Shown here: positions 25,086-32,908 of the stretch, piece by piece
How positions within the stretch are numbered: the stretch's first letter is position 1
Layout: each line of letters begins with the position of its first letter
Assembly: GCA_052115395.1 (NCBI GenBank)
Contig: JBFRGO010000001.1
Strand: one strand, 5' to 3'
DNA length: 64,000 nucleotides
Origin: Noviluteimonas sp052115395
Lineage (GTDB): Bacteria; Pseudomonadota; Gammaproteobacteria; Xanthomonadales; Xanthomonadaceae
Position numbers and translations under genes: made by a program
Notes under the pieces: model-generated
The model's database searches: none
What the model saw: only the letters and a program-made list of their open reading frames with translations
What the model was told of the DNA's origin: nothing

Positions 25086-25916
25086 TCAGTCGTCGGCCGG
25101 CGGATTCGTGCGCCCTGCGAGCATCGCCATCCGCTGGGTATCGGCCAGCACCCCGCGCAGCAGGCGGACCTCGGCGCTCCCCAGGCCCGCGCGCAGGTAC
25201 AGGCGGCGCAGTTTGCGCATCGCCGAATCCGGTGTCCGGCCCTTGTGGAAGTCGATGGCGTCCAGCGTTTCGGCCAACTGGGCGAACAGGCCCTCGAGTT
25301 CGGCATGGGGCGCGGGGCCTTCTTCCGATGCGAGGACCGCGGGTGCTGCGACGGGCCGCGCGGCGCCCTGCCCGCCCAGCGCCGCGCGACGGACCTCGTA
25401 GCTCAGCACCTGGACCGCCGCGGCGAGGTTGAGCGAACTGAAGGCCGGATCGGACGGGATGTGGATCGCCGCATGGCAGAGCTGGAGCTCGTTGTTGTCC
25501 AGGCCCGTGCGTTCGCGGCCGAAGACCAGCGCCACCGGGCCCTGCGCGGCGAAGGACAGCGCGCGGGCCGCACCTTCGTCGGGAGCGAGCTGTTCCAGCT
25601 GCACGCGCCGGCTGCGCGCGGTGCAGCCGAGCACGAGGGCGCAATCGGCGACGGCATCGGCCAGCGACGCGAAGACCGGCGCCTGGTCCACGAGGTCCTC
25701 GGCGCCGGCGGCCATCGCGACGGTATCGCGGTCGGGCGCCTTCTCGGGCGCGACCAGCACCAGACGGGCCAGGCCCATCGTCTTCATCGCGCGGGCCGCG
25801 GCCCCGATGTTGCCGGGGTGCTGGGTGCCGACAAGCACGATGCGGACCTGATCGCGCGCGAGGGTCTCGAGGGGGGGCTTGCCTGTAGAGGCAGCGGAAG
25901 GAATCGGTTCGCTCAT
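25086..25916 (-). CDS. trmJ: tRNA (cytidine/uridine-2'-O-)-methyltransferase TrmJ (276 aa)
   Basis: SPOUT-family enzyme that 2'-O-methylates position 32 of certain tRNAs with S-adenosylmethionine. Visible motifs are VLVGTQHPGNIGAAARAMKT (motif 1), LVFGRERTGLDNNELQLCH (motif 2) and SSLNLAAAVQVLSYE (motif 3, knot). The C-terminal helical extension is as in E. coli TrmJ. It is divergent from suhB with 44 bp between the starts, the gene order known from gammaproteobacteria. Confidence 0.94.
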   Translation of the reverse strand: MSEPIPSAASTGKPPLETLARDQVRIVLVGTQHPGNIGAAARAMKTMGLARLVLVAPEKAPDRDTVAMAAGAEDLVDQAPVFASLADAVADCALVLGCTARSRRVQLEQLAPDEGAARALSFAAQGPVALVFGRERTGLDNNELQLCHAAIHIPSDPAFSSLNLAAAVQVLSYEVRRAALGGQGAARPVAAPAVLASEEGPAPHAELEGLFAQLAETLDAIDFHKGRTPDSAMRKLRRLYLRAGLGSAEVRLLRGVLADTQRMAMLAGRTNPPADD

Positions 25917-25960
25917 GGCGCGAATGTTAAACTCCGCGCCCCTCGCGATCGGCCCCGTCC

Positions 25961-26776
25961 ATGCAGAAACCCGCCGTCACCGTCATGGTCAAGGCCGCCC
26001 GCGCCGCGGGCAACGTGCTCTTGCGCCACATGAACCGCCTCGACGCGCTCAACGTCGTCGAAAAAGAGCGCATGGACTATGCGAGCGAAGTCGACGGCCT
26101 GGCCGAAGCCGAGATCGTGAAGGAACTCAAGCGCGCGATGCCGGACTGCTCGATCCTCGGCGAGGAAACCGGCGCCAGCGGCCGCGGGCGTTCGACCTTC
26201 GTCATCGATCCGCTCGACGGCACCAGCAATTACCTGCACGGCATCCCGCACTGGTGCGTGTCGATCGCGCTGGTCGAAGGCGGCGAGCCGCAGCACGCGG
26301 TGATCTTCGATCCGCTGCGCAACGAGTTGTTCACCGCCAGCAAGGGCGGCGGCGCGGTGCTCAACGACCGCAAGCTGCGCGTGACCGAGCGCAAGGACCT
26401 GACCGGCGCGATGCTCATCACCGGTTTCCCGCCGCGCGAGCGCGAACGCCTCGGGCCGCACCTGGCCTGCGTCGGCGAGTTGCTGCGCGATGCCGAAGAC
26501 ATCCGTCGCACCGGTTCGGCCGCGCTCGATCTTGCGTACGTGGCCTGCGGGCGCGTCGACGGTTATTTCGAAGCGGGCGTGAAGCCGTGGGACATCGCCG
26601 CGGGCGTGCTGCTCGTGCGCGAAGCCGGCGGCCGCGTCACCGATTTCCGCGGCGCCGCGACGGGGCCGATGGACCAGCGCGGGATCCTTGGCCGCCAGTT
26701 GGTCGCGGGCAATCTCAAGCTCAGCGAGCAGTTGCAGAAGGCGATCGTGGGGTCCGGGTACGCTGCGGCGTTTTGA
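25961..26776 (+). CDS. suhB: Inositol-1-monophosphatase SuhB (271 aa)
   Basis: Mg2+-dependent phosphatase of inositol monophosphate. In E. coli it also works in ribosomal RNA antitermination complexes. Metal-site motifs are intact: ILGEETG, VIDPLDGTSNYLHGIP (with Leu in the usual DPIDGT) and the C-terminal GVKPWDIAAGVLLVREAGG. Length and start are standard. It is divergent from trmJ and followed by a gene-free repeat region. Confidence 0.95.
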   Translation: MQKPAVTVMVKAARAAGNVLLRHMNRLDALNVVEKERMDYASEVDGLAEAEIVKELKRAMPDCSILGEETGASGRGRSTFVIDPLDGTSNYLHGIPHWCVSIALVEGGEPQHAVIFDPLRNELFTASKGGGAVLNDRKLRVTERKDLTGAMLITGFPPRERERLGPHLACVGELLRDAEDIRRTGSAALDLAYVACGRVDGYFEAGVKPWDIAAGVLLVREAGGRVTDFRGAATGPMDQRGILGRQLVAGNLKLSEQLQKAIVGSGYAAAF

Positions 26777-27170
26777 GTTTTTGAAGAGCGACCCTTCGGG
26801 CTGACGACTCGCCGCGCGAATCGATGTGCTGCCCCTGTCGCTCCTGGAACGCCATCCATGGCCACCAAGTCGCGAGCGCAAGGCCATCCATGGCCTTGCT
26901 CTGGGGCAGCACATCGCTCCGCACGTCGAGTCTCACCTCAACTGCGTTCTCTACCTCTTCGGTGCCCCAAGCTGCAGCCGAAGCGGCAGCAATTTGAGTT
27001 GCGGTTAGGCGTGACGCGTGGCGTGGCGTGGTTCACCAGAGCAAGGCCAAGGATGGCCTTGCGCCCGCGACTCGATGGCCATGGATGGCGTGTCGGGAGC
27101 GGCAGGGGAACCACACCACGTCACGTGGCGCGCCGTCCAACCGAAGAGGCGCTCTTCAAGCCGCCACCCC
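26777..27170. repeat. Gene-free stretch with two inverted palindromic repeat copies
   Basis: Copy 1 (26822-26916) is bounded by 14-bp arms CGATGTGCTGCCCC/GGGGCAGCACATCG. Copy 2 (27023-27120), in the opposite orientation, is bounded by arms GTGGCGTGGTTC/GAACCACACCAC with one G-T type mismatch. The interiors are clearly related: both contain the segments ACGCCATCCATGGCCA, AGTCGCG and GCGCAAGGCCATCC when read on the same strand. The flanking arms are unrelated between copies. No credible coding frame is present. Confidence 0.75.
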
Positions 27171-27180
27171 GCACCAAAGA

Positions 27181-27209
27181 AAAAGGCCGCGCACCAAGCG
27201 CGGCCTTTT
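27181..27209 (-). terminator. Bidirectional intrinsic terminator downstream of secF
   Basis: AAAAGGCCGCGC (27181-27192) pairs perfectly with GCGCGGCCTTTT (27198-27209), a 12-bp stem with an ACCAA loop. On the minus strand it is followed by a T-rich run, and it lies 38 bp beyond the secF stop, so it ends the queA-tgt-yajC-secDF transcript. It could also stop transcripts coming from suhB. Confidence 0.88.
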
Positions 27210-27246
27210 CTGTTTCTAGCCGGACGCCAACAGGCGTCGCGTTTGG

Positions 27247-28206
27247 TCAGGGACGACGCGCCAGCGCCGCTTCGTCGCGCGCCTTGGGCATCAGGTCCTG
27301 CTTGCTCGCGCCGAACCACATCAGCAGCGGGCAGGCCACGAAGATCGACGACAGGGTACCGATCACGATGCCGATCATCTGCGACTCGGCCATGCCGCGC
27401 AGCGAACCGCCGCCGTACACGTACAGCGCCAACACCGTCAGGAAGGCCACGAACGAGGTGATCACCGTACGCGAGAGCGTCTGGTTGACCGACTTGTTCA
27501 ACACCTCGTACGGCGGCGCGCGCATGCCGCGGAAGTTTTCGCGCACGCGGTCGAACACCACGATCGTGTCGTTGATCGAATAGCCCATCACCGACAGCAC
27601 GCCGGCGAGCACCGTCAGGTCGAACTCGTGTCCGCTGATCGCGAACCAGCCGGCCACGACGATGACGTCGTGCAGCGTGGTCACGATCGCCGCGGCGGCG
27701 AACTTCCATTCGAAGCGGGCCGAGATGTAGACGCCGAAGCCGAACAACACGAACAACAGCGCGTACAGGCCGTTCTGCGCCAGCTCCTTGCCCACCTGCG
27801 GCGAGATCTGCGCGCTGCTGCGCACCTCGGCCTGGTTGTCGGGCGAGGACGCCAGCGTGCGGACTTCCTGCGCGATGCTGGACGAGGTGCCGCCGGCCTG
27901 CGAGGCGGCGTGCGGACGATCCTGCAGGCGCACCAGCACGTCGCTGCCGGTGCCGAAGGTCTGCACCACCGCATTGGCGTAGCCGGCCTTTTCCAGGCGC
28001 GAGCGGATGCCGTCGACGTCCGCGGGCTTCTGGAAGCGCAATTCCACGCCCACGCCGCCGGTGAAGTCCAGGGCGAAATTGAAGCCCTTGTCGAACATCG
28101 CGAAGATGCCGACGAACATGATGAGCGCCGCGATCGTCAGCGACACCCAGCGCATGCGCATGAAGTTGATGTTGCTGTCGTACGGGAAGACGTTGAACGG
28201 TTTCAT
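27247..28206 (-). CDS. secF: Protein translocase subunit SecF (319 aa)
   Basis: Inner-membrane partner of SecD that uses proton motive force to pull exported proteins through SecYEG. It has six membrane helices with a large periplasmic loop after the first. Visible signatures are FNFALDFTGGVGVELRF, then VMGYSINDTIVVFDRVREN in the membrane half and SQMIGIVIGTLSSIFVACP at the end. Start ATG 28206 is 16 bp after the secD stop codon. It is the last gene of the operon and is followed by a strong terminator. Confidence 0.97.
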   Translation of the reverse strand: MKPFNVFPYDSNINFMRMRWVSLTIAALIMFVGIFAMFDKGFNFALDFTGGVGVELRFQKPADVDGIRSRLEKAGYANAVVQTFGTGSDVLVRLQDRPHAASQAGGTSSSIAQEVRTLASSPDNQAEVRSSAQISPQVGKELAQNGLYALLFVLFGFGVYISARFEWKFAAAAIVTTLHDVIVVAGWFAISGHEFDLTVLAGVLSVMGYSINDTIVVFDRVRENFRGMRAPPYEVLNKSVNQTLSRTVITSFVAFLTVLALYVYGGGSLRGMAESQMIGIVIGTLSSIFVACPLLMWFGASKQDLMPKARDEAALARRP

Positions 28207-28222
28207 TTGCTTGGCTTCCCGA

Positions 28223-30091
28223 TCAGACCGCGATGGACTTGAGCTTGCGGCGGTGGCCGTAGATCAGCGTGGCGACGCCGCGCGAGACCGACACGGCGGT
28301 GTACATGGACGTCAGGATGCCGACGATCAGCGAGACGGCGAAGCCCTTCACCGCGCCGGTGCCGAAGGCGAACAGCGCCACGCCCGCGAGGATGGCCGTG
28401 ATGTTGGCGTCGGCGATGGTGCCCGCCGCGCGCTCGTAGCCTTCCTTGATCGCACCCAGTGGTGGCATGCCGAGTCGTAGTTCTTCGCGGATGCGTTCGT
28501 TGATCAGCACGTTGGCGTCCACCGACATGCCCACCGTCAGCGCGATGCCCGCCAGGCCCGGCAGGGTCAGCGTGGCGCCGAGGATCGACATCACCGCGAT
28601 CACCATCAGCAGGTTGATGAGCAGCGCCACCGACGTGATGATGCCGAACATGCGGTAGTAGACGAGGAAGAAGGCCAGCGCGAAGCCGAACGAGTACAGC
28701 ACCGCAGTCATGCCGCGCTCGACGTTCTCCGCGCCCAGGCTCGGGCCCACGGTGCGTTCGTCGACGAATTCCATGGGCGCGGCGAGCGCGCCGGCGCGCA
28801 GCAGCAGCGCCAGGTCCGAGGCGTCCTTCGGGCTGTCCAGGCCGGAGGTCTGGAAGTTCTTGCCCAGCGGTTCGCGGATGTTGGCGACCGAGATCACCTC
28901 TTCCTTGACCTTGGTGCTGCGCACTTCCTTGCCGTCGACGAGCTTCACTTCCGGGATGCGTTCGATGTAGACGACCGCCAGGCCCTTGCCGACGTTCTCG
29001 CTGGAGTAGTCGAACATGCGCTGGCCACCCGGGCCGTTGAGCGTGATCGACACCGCCGGGGAGCCGTCGTCGGGCGAACGCGTAGCTTGCGCGCCGACGA
29101 GCTGTTCGCCCGAAACGATGACGCGCTTCTTCAGCAGCACCGGATAGCTCGGGCCACCGTTGCGGCCGCGCGCGGTGAACAGGCGCGCGTCCGGCGGGAC
29201 GTTGCCTTTCATCGCATCTTCGATGCTGCCTTCGTGCACGCCGCGGAATTCCAGCGTCGCGGTGGCGCCGAGGATGCGCTTGGCTTCGGCGGTGTCCTGC
29301 ACGCCCGGCAACTGCACGACCACGCGGTCGGTGCCCTGGCGCTGGATGATCGGCTCGGCCACGCCGAGCTCGTTGATGCGGTTGCGCAGCGTGCTGACGT
29401 TCTGCTCGATGGCGTCGGTGGCCACCTTGTCCAGTTCCGCCTGCGGGATGCGCACGATGACCTGGTTCGGCAGCGGGCTGTCGAGTTGCTGCAGCGACGG
29501 CAATTGCTTGGCGAGCAGCGTGCGGGCCTTCGCCGGATCGGCGTTGGAAGCGAGCGTGGCGATGATGCTGTTGTCGGGGCGGCGTTCGACCGAGGTGTAC
29601 GCCACGCCGCCTTCGCGCAGCGCCACGCGCACGTCTTCAGCCGTGGCTTCGAAGCGCTTGGCCAGCGCGGCCTGCTGGTCGACCTGCATCAGGAAGTGCA
29701 CGCCGCCCTGGAGGTCCAGGCCGAGCAGCATCGGATGCGCGCCGATCTTCTGCAGCCACTCCGGCACCGTCGAGGCCAGGTTGAGCGCCACGACATAGTC
29801 GCTGCCCATGGCTTCGCGGACCGCGTCGGCCGCCTTGATCTGCACGTTCGGATCGCGCAGGCGAACCAGCAGGTTGCCGTCCTTGGTGAGCTCCACCGTC
29901 TTCGGGGTCACGCCGATCTTCTTCAGCGTGCCCTCGATGCGGGACTTGGTGGTCGCATCCACGGTCGAACCGCGGTTGGCGGTGACCTGCACCGAGGGAT
30001 CCTGCGGATAGATGTTGGGCAGCGCGTACAGCGTGCTCAGCACCAGGACCAGCAGGATGACGACGTATTTCCAGCGCGCGTATTCGAGCAT
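28223..30091 (-). CDS. secD: Protein translocase subunit SecD (622 aa)
   Basis: Large subunit of the SecDF export motor. One N-terminal helix (YVVILLVLVLSTLYALPNIY) is followed by a large periplasmic part starting with the LGLDLQGGVHFLMQVD motif. Five C-terminal helices follow, with LTLPGLAGIALTVGMSVDANVLINERIREEL split across the conserved region. Length matches E. coli SecD (615 aa). The start ATG 30091 gives the standard short cytoplasmic N-terminus. It lies between yajC and secF in the canonical order. Confidence 0.97.
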   Translation of the reverse strand: MLEYARWKYVVILLVLVLSTLYALPNIYPQDPSVQVTANRGSTVDATTKSRIEGTLKKIGVTPKTVELTKDGNLLVRLRDPNVQIKAADAVREAMGSDYVVALNLASTVPEWLQKIGAHPMLLGLDLQGGVHFLMQVDQQAALAKRFEATAEDVRVALREGGVAYTSVERRPDNSIIATLASNADPAKARTLLAKQLPSLQQLDSPLPNQVIVRIPQAELDKVATDAIEQNVSTLRNRINELGVAEPIIQRQGTDRVVVQLPGVQDTAEAKRILGATATLEFRGVHEGSIEDAMKGNVPPDARLFTARGRNGGPSYPVLLKKRVIVSGEQLVGAQATRSPDDGSPAVSITLNGPGGQRMFDYSSENVGKGLAVVYIERIPEVKLVDGKEVRSTKVKEEVISVANIREPLGKNFQTSGLDSPKDASDLALLLRAGALAAPMEFVDERTVGPSLGAENVERGMTAVLYSFGFALAFFLVYYRMFGIITSVALLINLLMVIAVMSILGATLTLPGLAGIALTVGMSVDANVLINERIREELRLGMPPLGAIKEGYERAAGTIADANITAILAGVALFAFGTGAVKGFAVSLIVGILTSMYTAVSVSRGVATLIYGHRRKLKSIAV

Positions 30092-30167
30092 CGGGCGACC
30101 CCGCGGCGACCTTCAAGGCCGCCGCAACTTGCGTTTCGTGAAAAAGACTTCGGAAAAACCTAAGGAA

Positions 30168-30509
30168 TCAAGCCGACTTCAGCGTGCCCTTGGGAAGCAC
30201 GTTGGCGATGGCGCCGCGCTGCACGCGCAGCTGCACGCCGTTGGCCACTTCGACGGTGACGAAGTTGTCGCCCAGCTCGGTGACCGTGCCGGCGATGCCG
30301 CCGCTGGTGATCACCTCGTCGCCGCGATTGAGCTTGTCGAGCATCCCGCGGTGTTCCTTCTGGCGCTTCATCTGCGGGCGGATCATCAGGAAGTACATCA
30401 GGCCGATGAAGACGACGGGCAGCAAAAGCGTCTGCCACATGCTCCCGCCGGCGGCCGGCGTGGCGGCCTGGGCGTGGGCGGGGGCGATCAATAGGTCGAG
30501 CAGGTCCAT
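30168..30509 (-). CDS. yajC: Preprotein translocase subunit YajC (113 aa)
   Basis: Small single-span membrane protein associated with SecDF. The helix LLLPVVFIGLMYFLMIRPQMKRQKEH carries the diagnostic RPQ-K-R-Q end, and it is followed by the basic/beta region GDEVITSGGIAGTVTELGDNF. The N-terminus is preceded by an Ala-rich stretch often seen in this clade. It lies 34 bp downstream of tgt and 76 bp upstream of secD. Confidence 0.96.
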   Translation of the reverse strand: MDLLDLLIAPAHAQAATPAAGGSMWQTLLLPVVFIGLMYFLMIRPQMKRQKEHRGMLDKLNRGDEVITSGGIAGTVTELGDNFVTVEVANGVQLRVQRGAIANVLPKGTLKSA

Positions 30510-30543
30510 TGAGCTGGGTCCGGCAATGTGAAAAGGCGGGCGA

Positions 30544-31683
30544 TTATGCCACGTGGGTGGGCTGCACCCCGGGCTGGTCGGCGCGGGCGGCGTGGAAAGA
30601 CTCCCTGAATGCCGCGAAGGTTCCCCGTTCGATGGCCGAACGCATGTCCGCCATCAGCTTTTCGTAGTACCAGAGGTTGTGGAGGGTCCCGAGCATGGGC
30701 GCCAGCATCTCGTTGCAGCGGTCCAGGTGGCGCAGGTAGGCCCGCGTATAGCCGCCCGAGCACGTGGGGCAACCGCAGCCCTCCTCGATCGGCCGGATGT
30801 CCTTCTCGTATTTCGCGTTGCGGATGCGCACGGTCCCGGTGCTGGTGAAGTAGTGGCCGTTGCGGGCGTTCCGCGTGGGCATCACGCAGTCGAACATGTC
30901 CACGCCGCGCGCCACCGCTTCGACCAGGTCCTCCGGCCGCCCCACGCCCATCAGGTAGCGCGGGCGATCGTCGGGCAGCTGCGGGCAGGTGTGGTCGAGC
31001 ATCGCGTTGCGTTCGTGCTCGGGTTCGCCGACGGCCAGGCCGCCGATCGCGTAACCGTCGAAACCGATGTCCCGCAAGCCCGCGGCCGATGCGCTGCGCA
31101 GGTCGTGGTGCACCCCGCCCTGCACGATGCCGAACAGCGCGGCATCGTTGCCTTCATGCGCCCGCTTCGAGCGCTCGGCCCAGCGCAGGCTCAGTTGCAT
31201 CGAGGCCTGCGCCACTTCATGCGTCGCCGGGTACGGCGTGCATTCGTCGAAGATCATCACGATGTCCGAATCGAGCACGCGCTGGATGCGCATGCTTTCC
31301 TCCGGCCCGAGGAACACGGTCGAGCCGTCGGTCGGCGCGGCGAAGGTCACGCCCTTCTCGGTGATCTTGCGGCGATGCGCGAGCGAGAAGACTTGGAAAC
31401 CGCCGGAATCGGTGAGGATCGGCCCGTCCCAGCGCGCGAAGCCATGCAGGCCGCCGTGCGCTTCGATCACTTCCAGCCCGGGCCGCAGATACAGATGGAA
31501 GGTGTTGCCGAGAATGATTTCGGCGCCCAACGCGCGGACGTCTTCGGGAAACACGCCCTTGACCGAGCCATAGGTGCCCACCGGCATGAATGCAGGCGTT
31601 TCCACCGTACCGCGCGGGAAATGCAGGCGGCCGCGGCGTGCGCCGCCGTTCTGGCCGAGGAATTCGAAACACATGCGGCTCAT
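30544..31683 (-). CDS. tgt: tRNA-guanine transglycosylase (379 aa)
   Basis: Exchanges guanine-34 of GUN-anticodon tRNAs for preQ1 in queuosine synthesis. It has the catalytic loop ILTDSGGFQVFSLA, the substrate-binding GGLAVGEPEHE and GVDMFDCVMPTRNARNG stretches, and the zinc site CGCPTC...H (in EGCGCPTCSGGYTRAYLRHL). ATG 31683 overlaps the queA stop codon (ATGA), so the two are translationally coupled. Upstream in-frame residues (ALERGRR) overlap queA and are not needed. Confidence 0.97.
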   Translation of the reverse strand: MSRMCFEFLGQNGGARRGRLHFPRGTVETPAFMPVGTYGSVKGVFPEDVRALGAEIILGNTFHLYLRPGLEVIEAHGGLHGFARWDGPILTDSGGFQVFSLAHRRKITEKGVTFAAPTDGSTVFLGPEESMRIQRVLDSDIVMIFDECTPYPATHEVAQASMQLSLRWAERSKRAHEGNDAALFGIVQGGVHHDLRSASAAGLRDIGFDGYAIGGLAVGEPEHERNAMLDHTCPQLPDDRPRYLMGVGRPEDLVEAVARGVDMFDCVMPTRNARNGHYFTSTGTVRIRNAKYEKDIRPIEEGCGCPTCSGGYTRAYLRHLDRCNEMLAPMLGTLHNLWYYEKLMADMRSAIERGTFAAFRESFHAARADQPGVQPTHVA

Positions 31684-32720
31684 GCGCCGGCCTCGCTCGA
31701 GGGCCACAACAGCATCGCGTCGCCGTAGGAGAAGAAGCGGTAGCCCTGCGCGATCGCATGCGCATAGGCCTCGAAGATGCGCGCCTTGCCGGCGAACGCG
31801 GACACCAGCATGAGCAAGGTGCTCTCCGGCAGATGGAAGTTGGTGAGCAACGCATCGACACTACGGATGCGATAGCCCGGCAGGATGAAGATCGAGGTTT
31901 CGCCGGAAAACGGCTGCAACGCGCCATCGACCAGCGCCGATTCGAGTGCGCGCACCACCGTCGTGCCGACCGCGATCACGCGGCCACCGTTCGCGCGCGT
32001 GGCGCGGATCCGTTCGACCAATGGCGCGCCGACGTTGAGCCATTCCGAATGCATGCGATGGTCGGCAAGATCGTCGACGCGCACCGGCTGGAACGTGCCC
32101 GCACCGACATGCAGGGTGACGTGGCCGAATCCGATGCCCTTCGCGCGCAACGCCTCCAACAGCGCGTTGTCGAAATGCAGGCCCGCGGTGGGCGCGGCGA
32201 CGGCGCCGGTTTCCTTCGCGAAGACGGTCTGGTAACGCGCATCGTCGTCGGCATCGGCATCGCGCTGGATGTACGGCGGCAACGGCAAGCGGCCGGCGTG
32301 CTGCAACCAATCTTCGAACGGCCCATCGACATGGAAGCGCAGGCGATAGAACTCGCCTTCGCGGCCCAGGACTTCGGCTTCGCCGCCGGCATCGAGCGCG
32401 ATGCGCGAACCGGCCTTCGGCGATTTGCTGGCGCCGACCTGGGCGCGGGCCTCCTCGGCCGGCAGCAGCCGTTCGATGAGGATTTCCACGCGCCCGCCGC
32501 TGGCCTTCTGGCCGAACAGGCGCGCGGGAATCACGCGGGTGTCGTTGAAGACCAGCAGGTCGCCGGCGCGCAGCAGGTCCGGCAGGTCCCGAACGCCGCG
32601 GTCCTGCAGCGGTGCGGGCGCGGGCGCGACGACCAGCAGGCGGCTGGCGGAGCGTTCGGGCAGCGGTGCCTGGGCGATCAGCGCCTGCGGCAGGTCGTAA
32701 TGGAAGTCGGAGCGCTTCAA
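31680..32720 (-). CDS. queA: S-adenosylmethionine:tRNA ribosyltransferase-isomerase (346 aa)
   Basis: Adds the cyclopentene ring precursor to preQ1-34 in tRNA, the step after Tgt. The N-terminus KRSDFHYDLPQALIAQAPLPERS aligns with the known E. coli start (MRVTDFSFELP), so a TTG at 32720 is taken as start; a more distant ATG would add an unlike 40-residue extension. Typical internal signatures are VFNDTRVIPARLFG, ETGAVAAPTAGLHF and ALLTNFHLPESTLLMLV. It is the first gene of the queA-tgt-yajC-secDF operon. Confidence 0.95.
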   Translation of the reverse strand: MKRSDFHYDLPQALIAQAPLPERSASRLLVVAPAPAPLQDRGVRDLPDLLRAGDLLVFNDTRVIPARLFGQKASGGRVEILIERLLPAEEARAQVGASKSPKAGSRIALDAGGEAEVLGREGEFYRLRFHVDGPFEDWLQHAGRLPLPPYIQRDADADDDARYQTVFAKETGAVAAPTAGLHFDNALLEALRAKGIGFGHVTLHVGAGTFQPVRVDDLADHRMHSEWLNVGAPLVERIRATRANGGRVIAVGTTVVRALESALVDGALQPFSGETSIFILPGYRIRSVDALLTNFHLPESTLLMLVSAFAGKARIFEAYAHAIAQGYRFFSYGDAMLLWPSSEAGA

Positions 32721-32811
32721 GGCGGGTGGCCACGGGGCCGTCGAACAAGGCCGCCTAGTGTAGCGGCCGGCGGGGGTTATATCGGGGTCGGGGCGGTGGT
32801 AGACTCGCGCA

Positions 32812-32908
32812 AGCTTTTGAAATCCCTCGGAAACACGCACTGCGCGGCCCCCGCCGCGTTTTTGTTTTGGAGGGTTCCCACCGTCAAGATTTTCCCGAGG
32901 TTCGTGCC
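32812..32908 (+). promoter_or_regulatory. Structured leader with intrinsic terminator upstream of the aminotransferase
   Basis: A GC stem CGCGGC (32843-32848)/GCCGCG (32853-32858) with a CCCC loop is followed directly by TTTTTGTTTT (32859-32868), an intrinsic terminator pointing toward the aminotransferase ATG 50 bp away. CCTCGGAAA (32825-32833) could alternatively pair with TTTCCCGAGG (32891-32900), with one bulge, covering the ribosome site. A TAGACT -10-like box near 32802 puts the leader start near 32812. Attenuation is an inference; the elements are directly visible. Confidence 0.5.

Noticed and set aside
25086..26776. Divergent trmJ-suhB pair as a finding
   Set aside because: This arrangement is ordinary in gammaproteobacteria.
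26777..27246. Short Trp/Met-rich frames between suhB and secF
   Set aside because: They read through the repeat cores and arms; both strands are open simply because of the palindromes.
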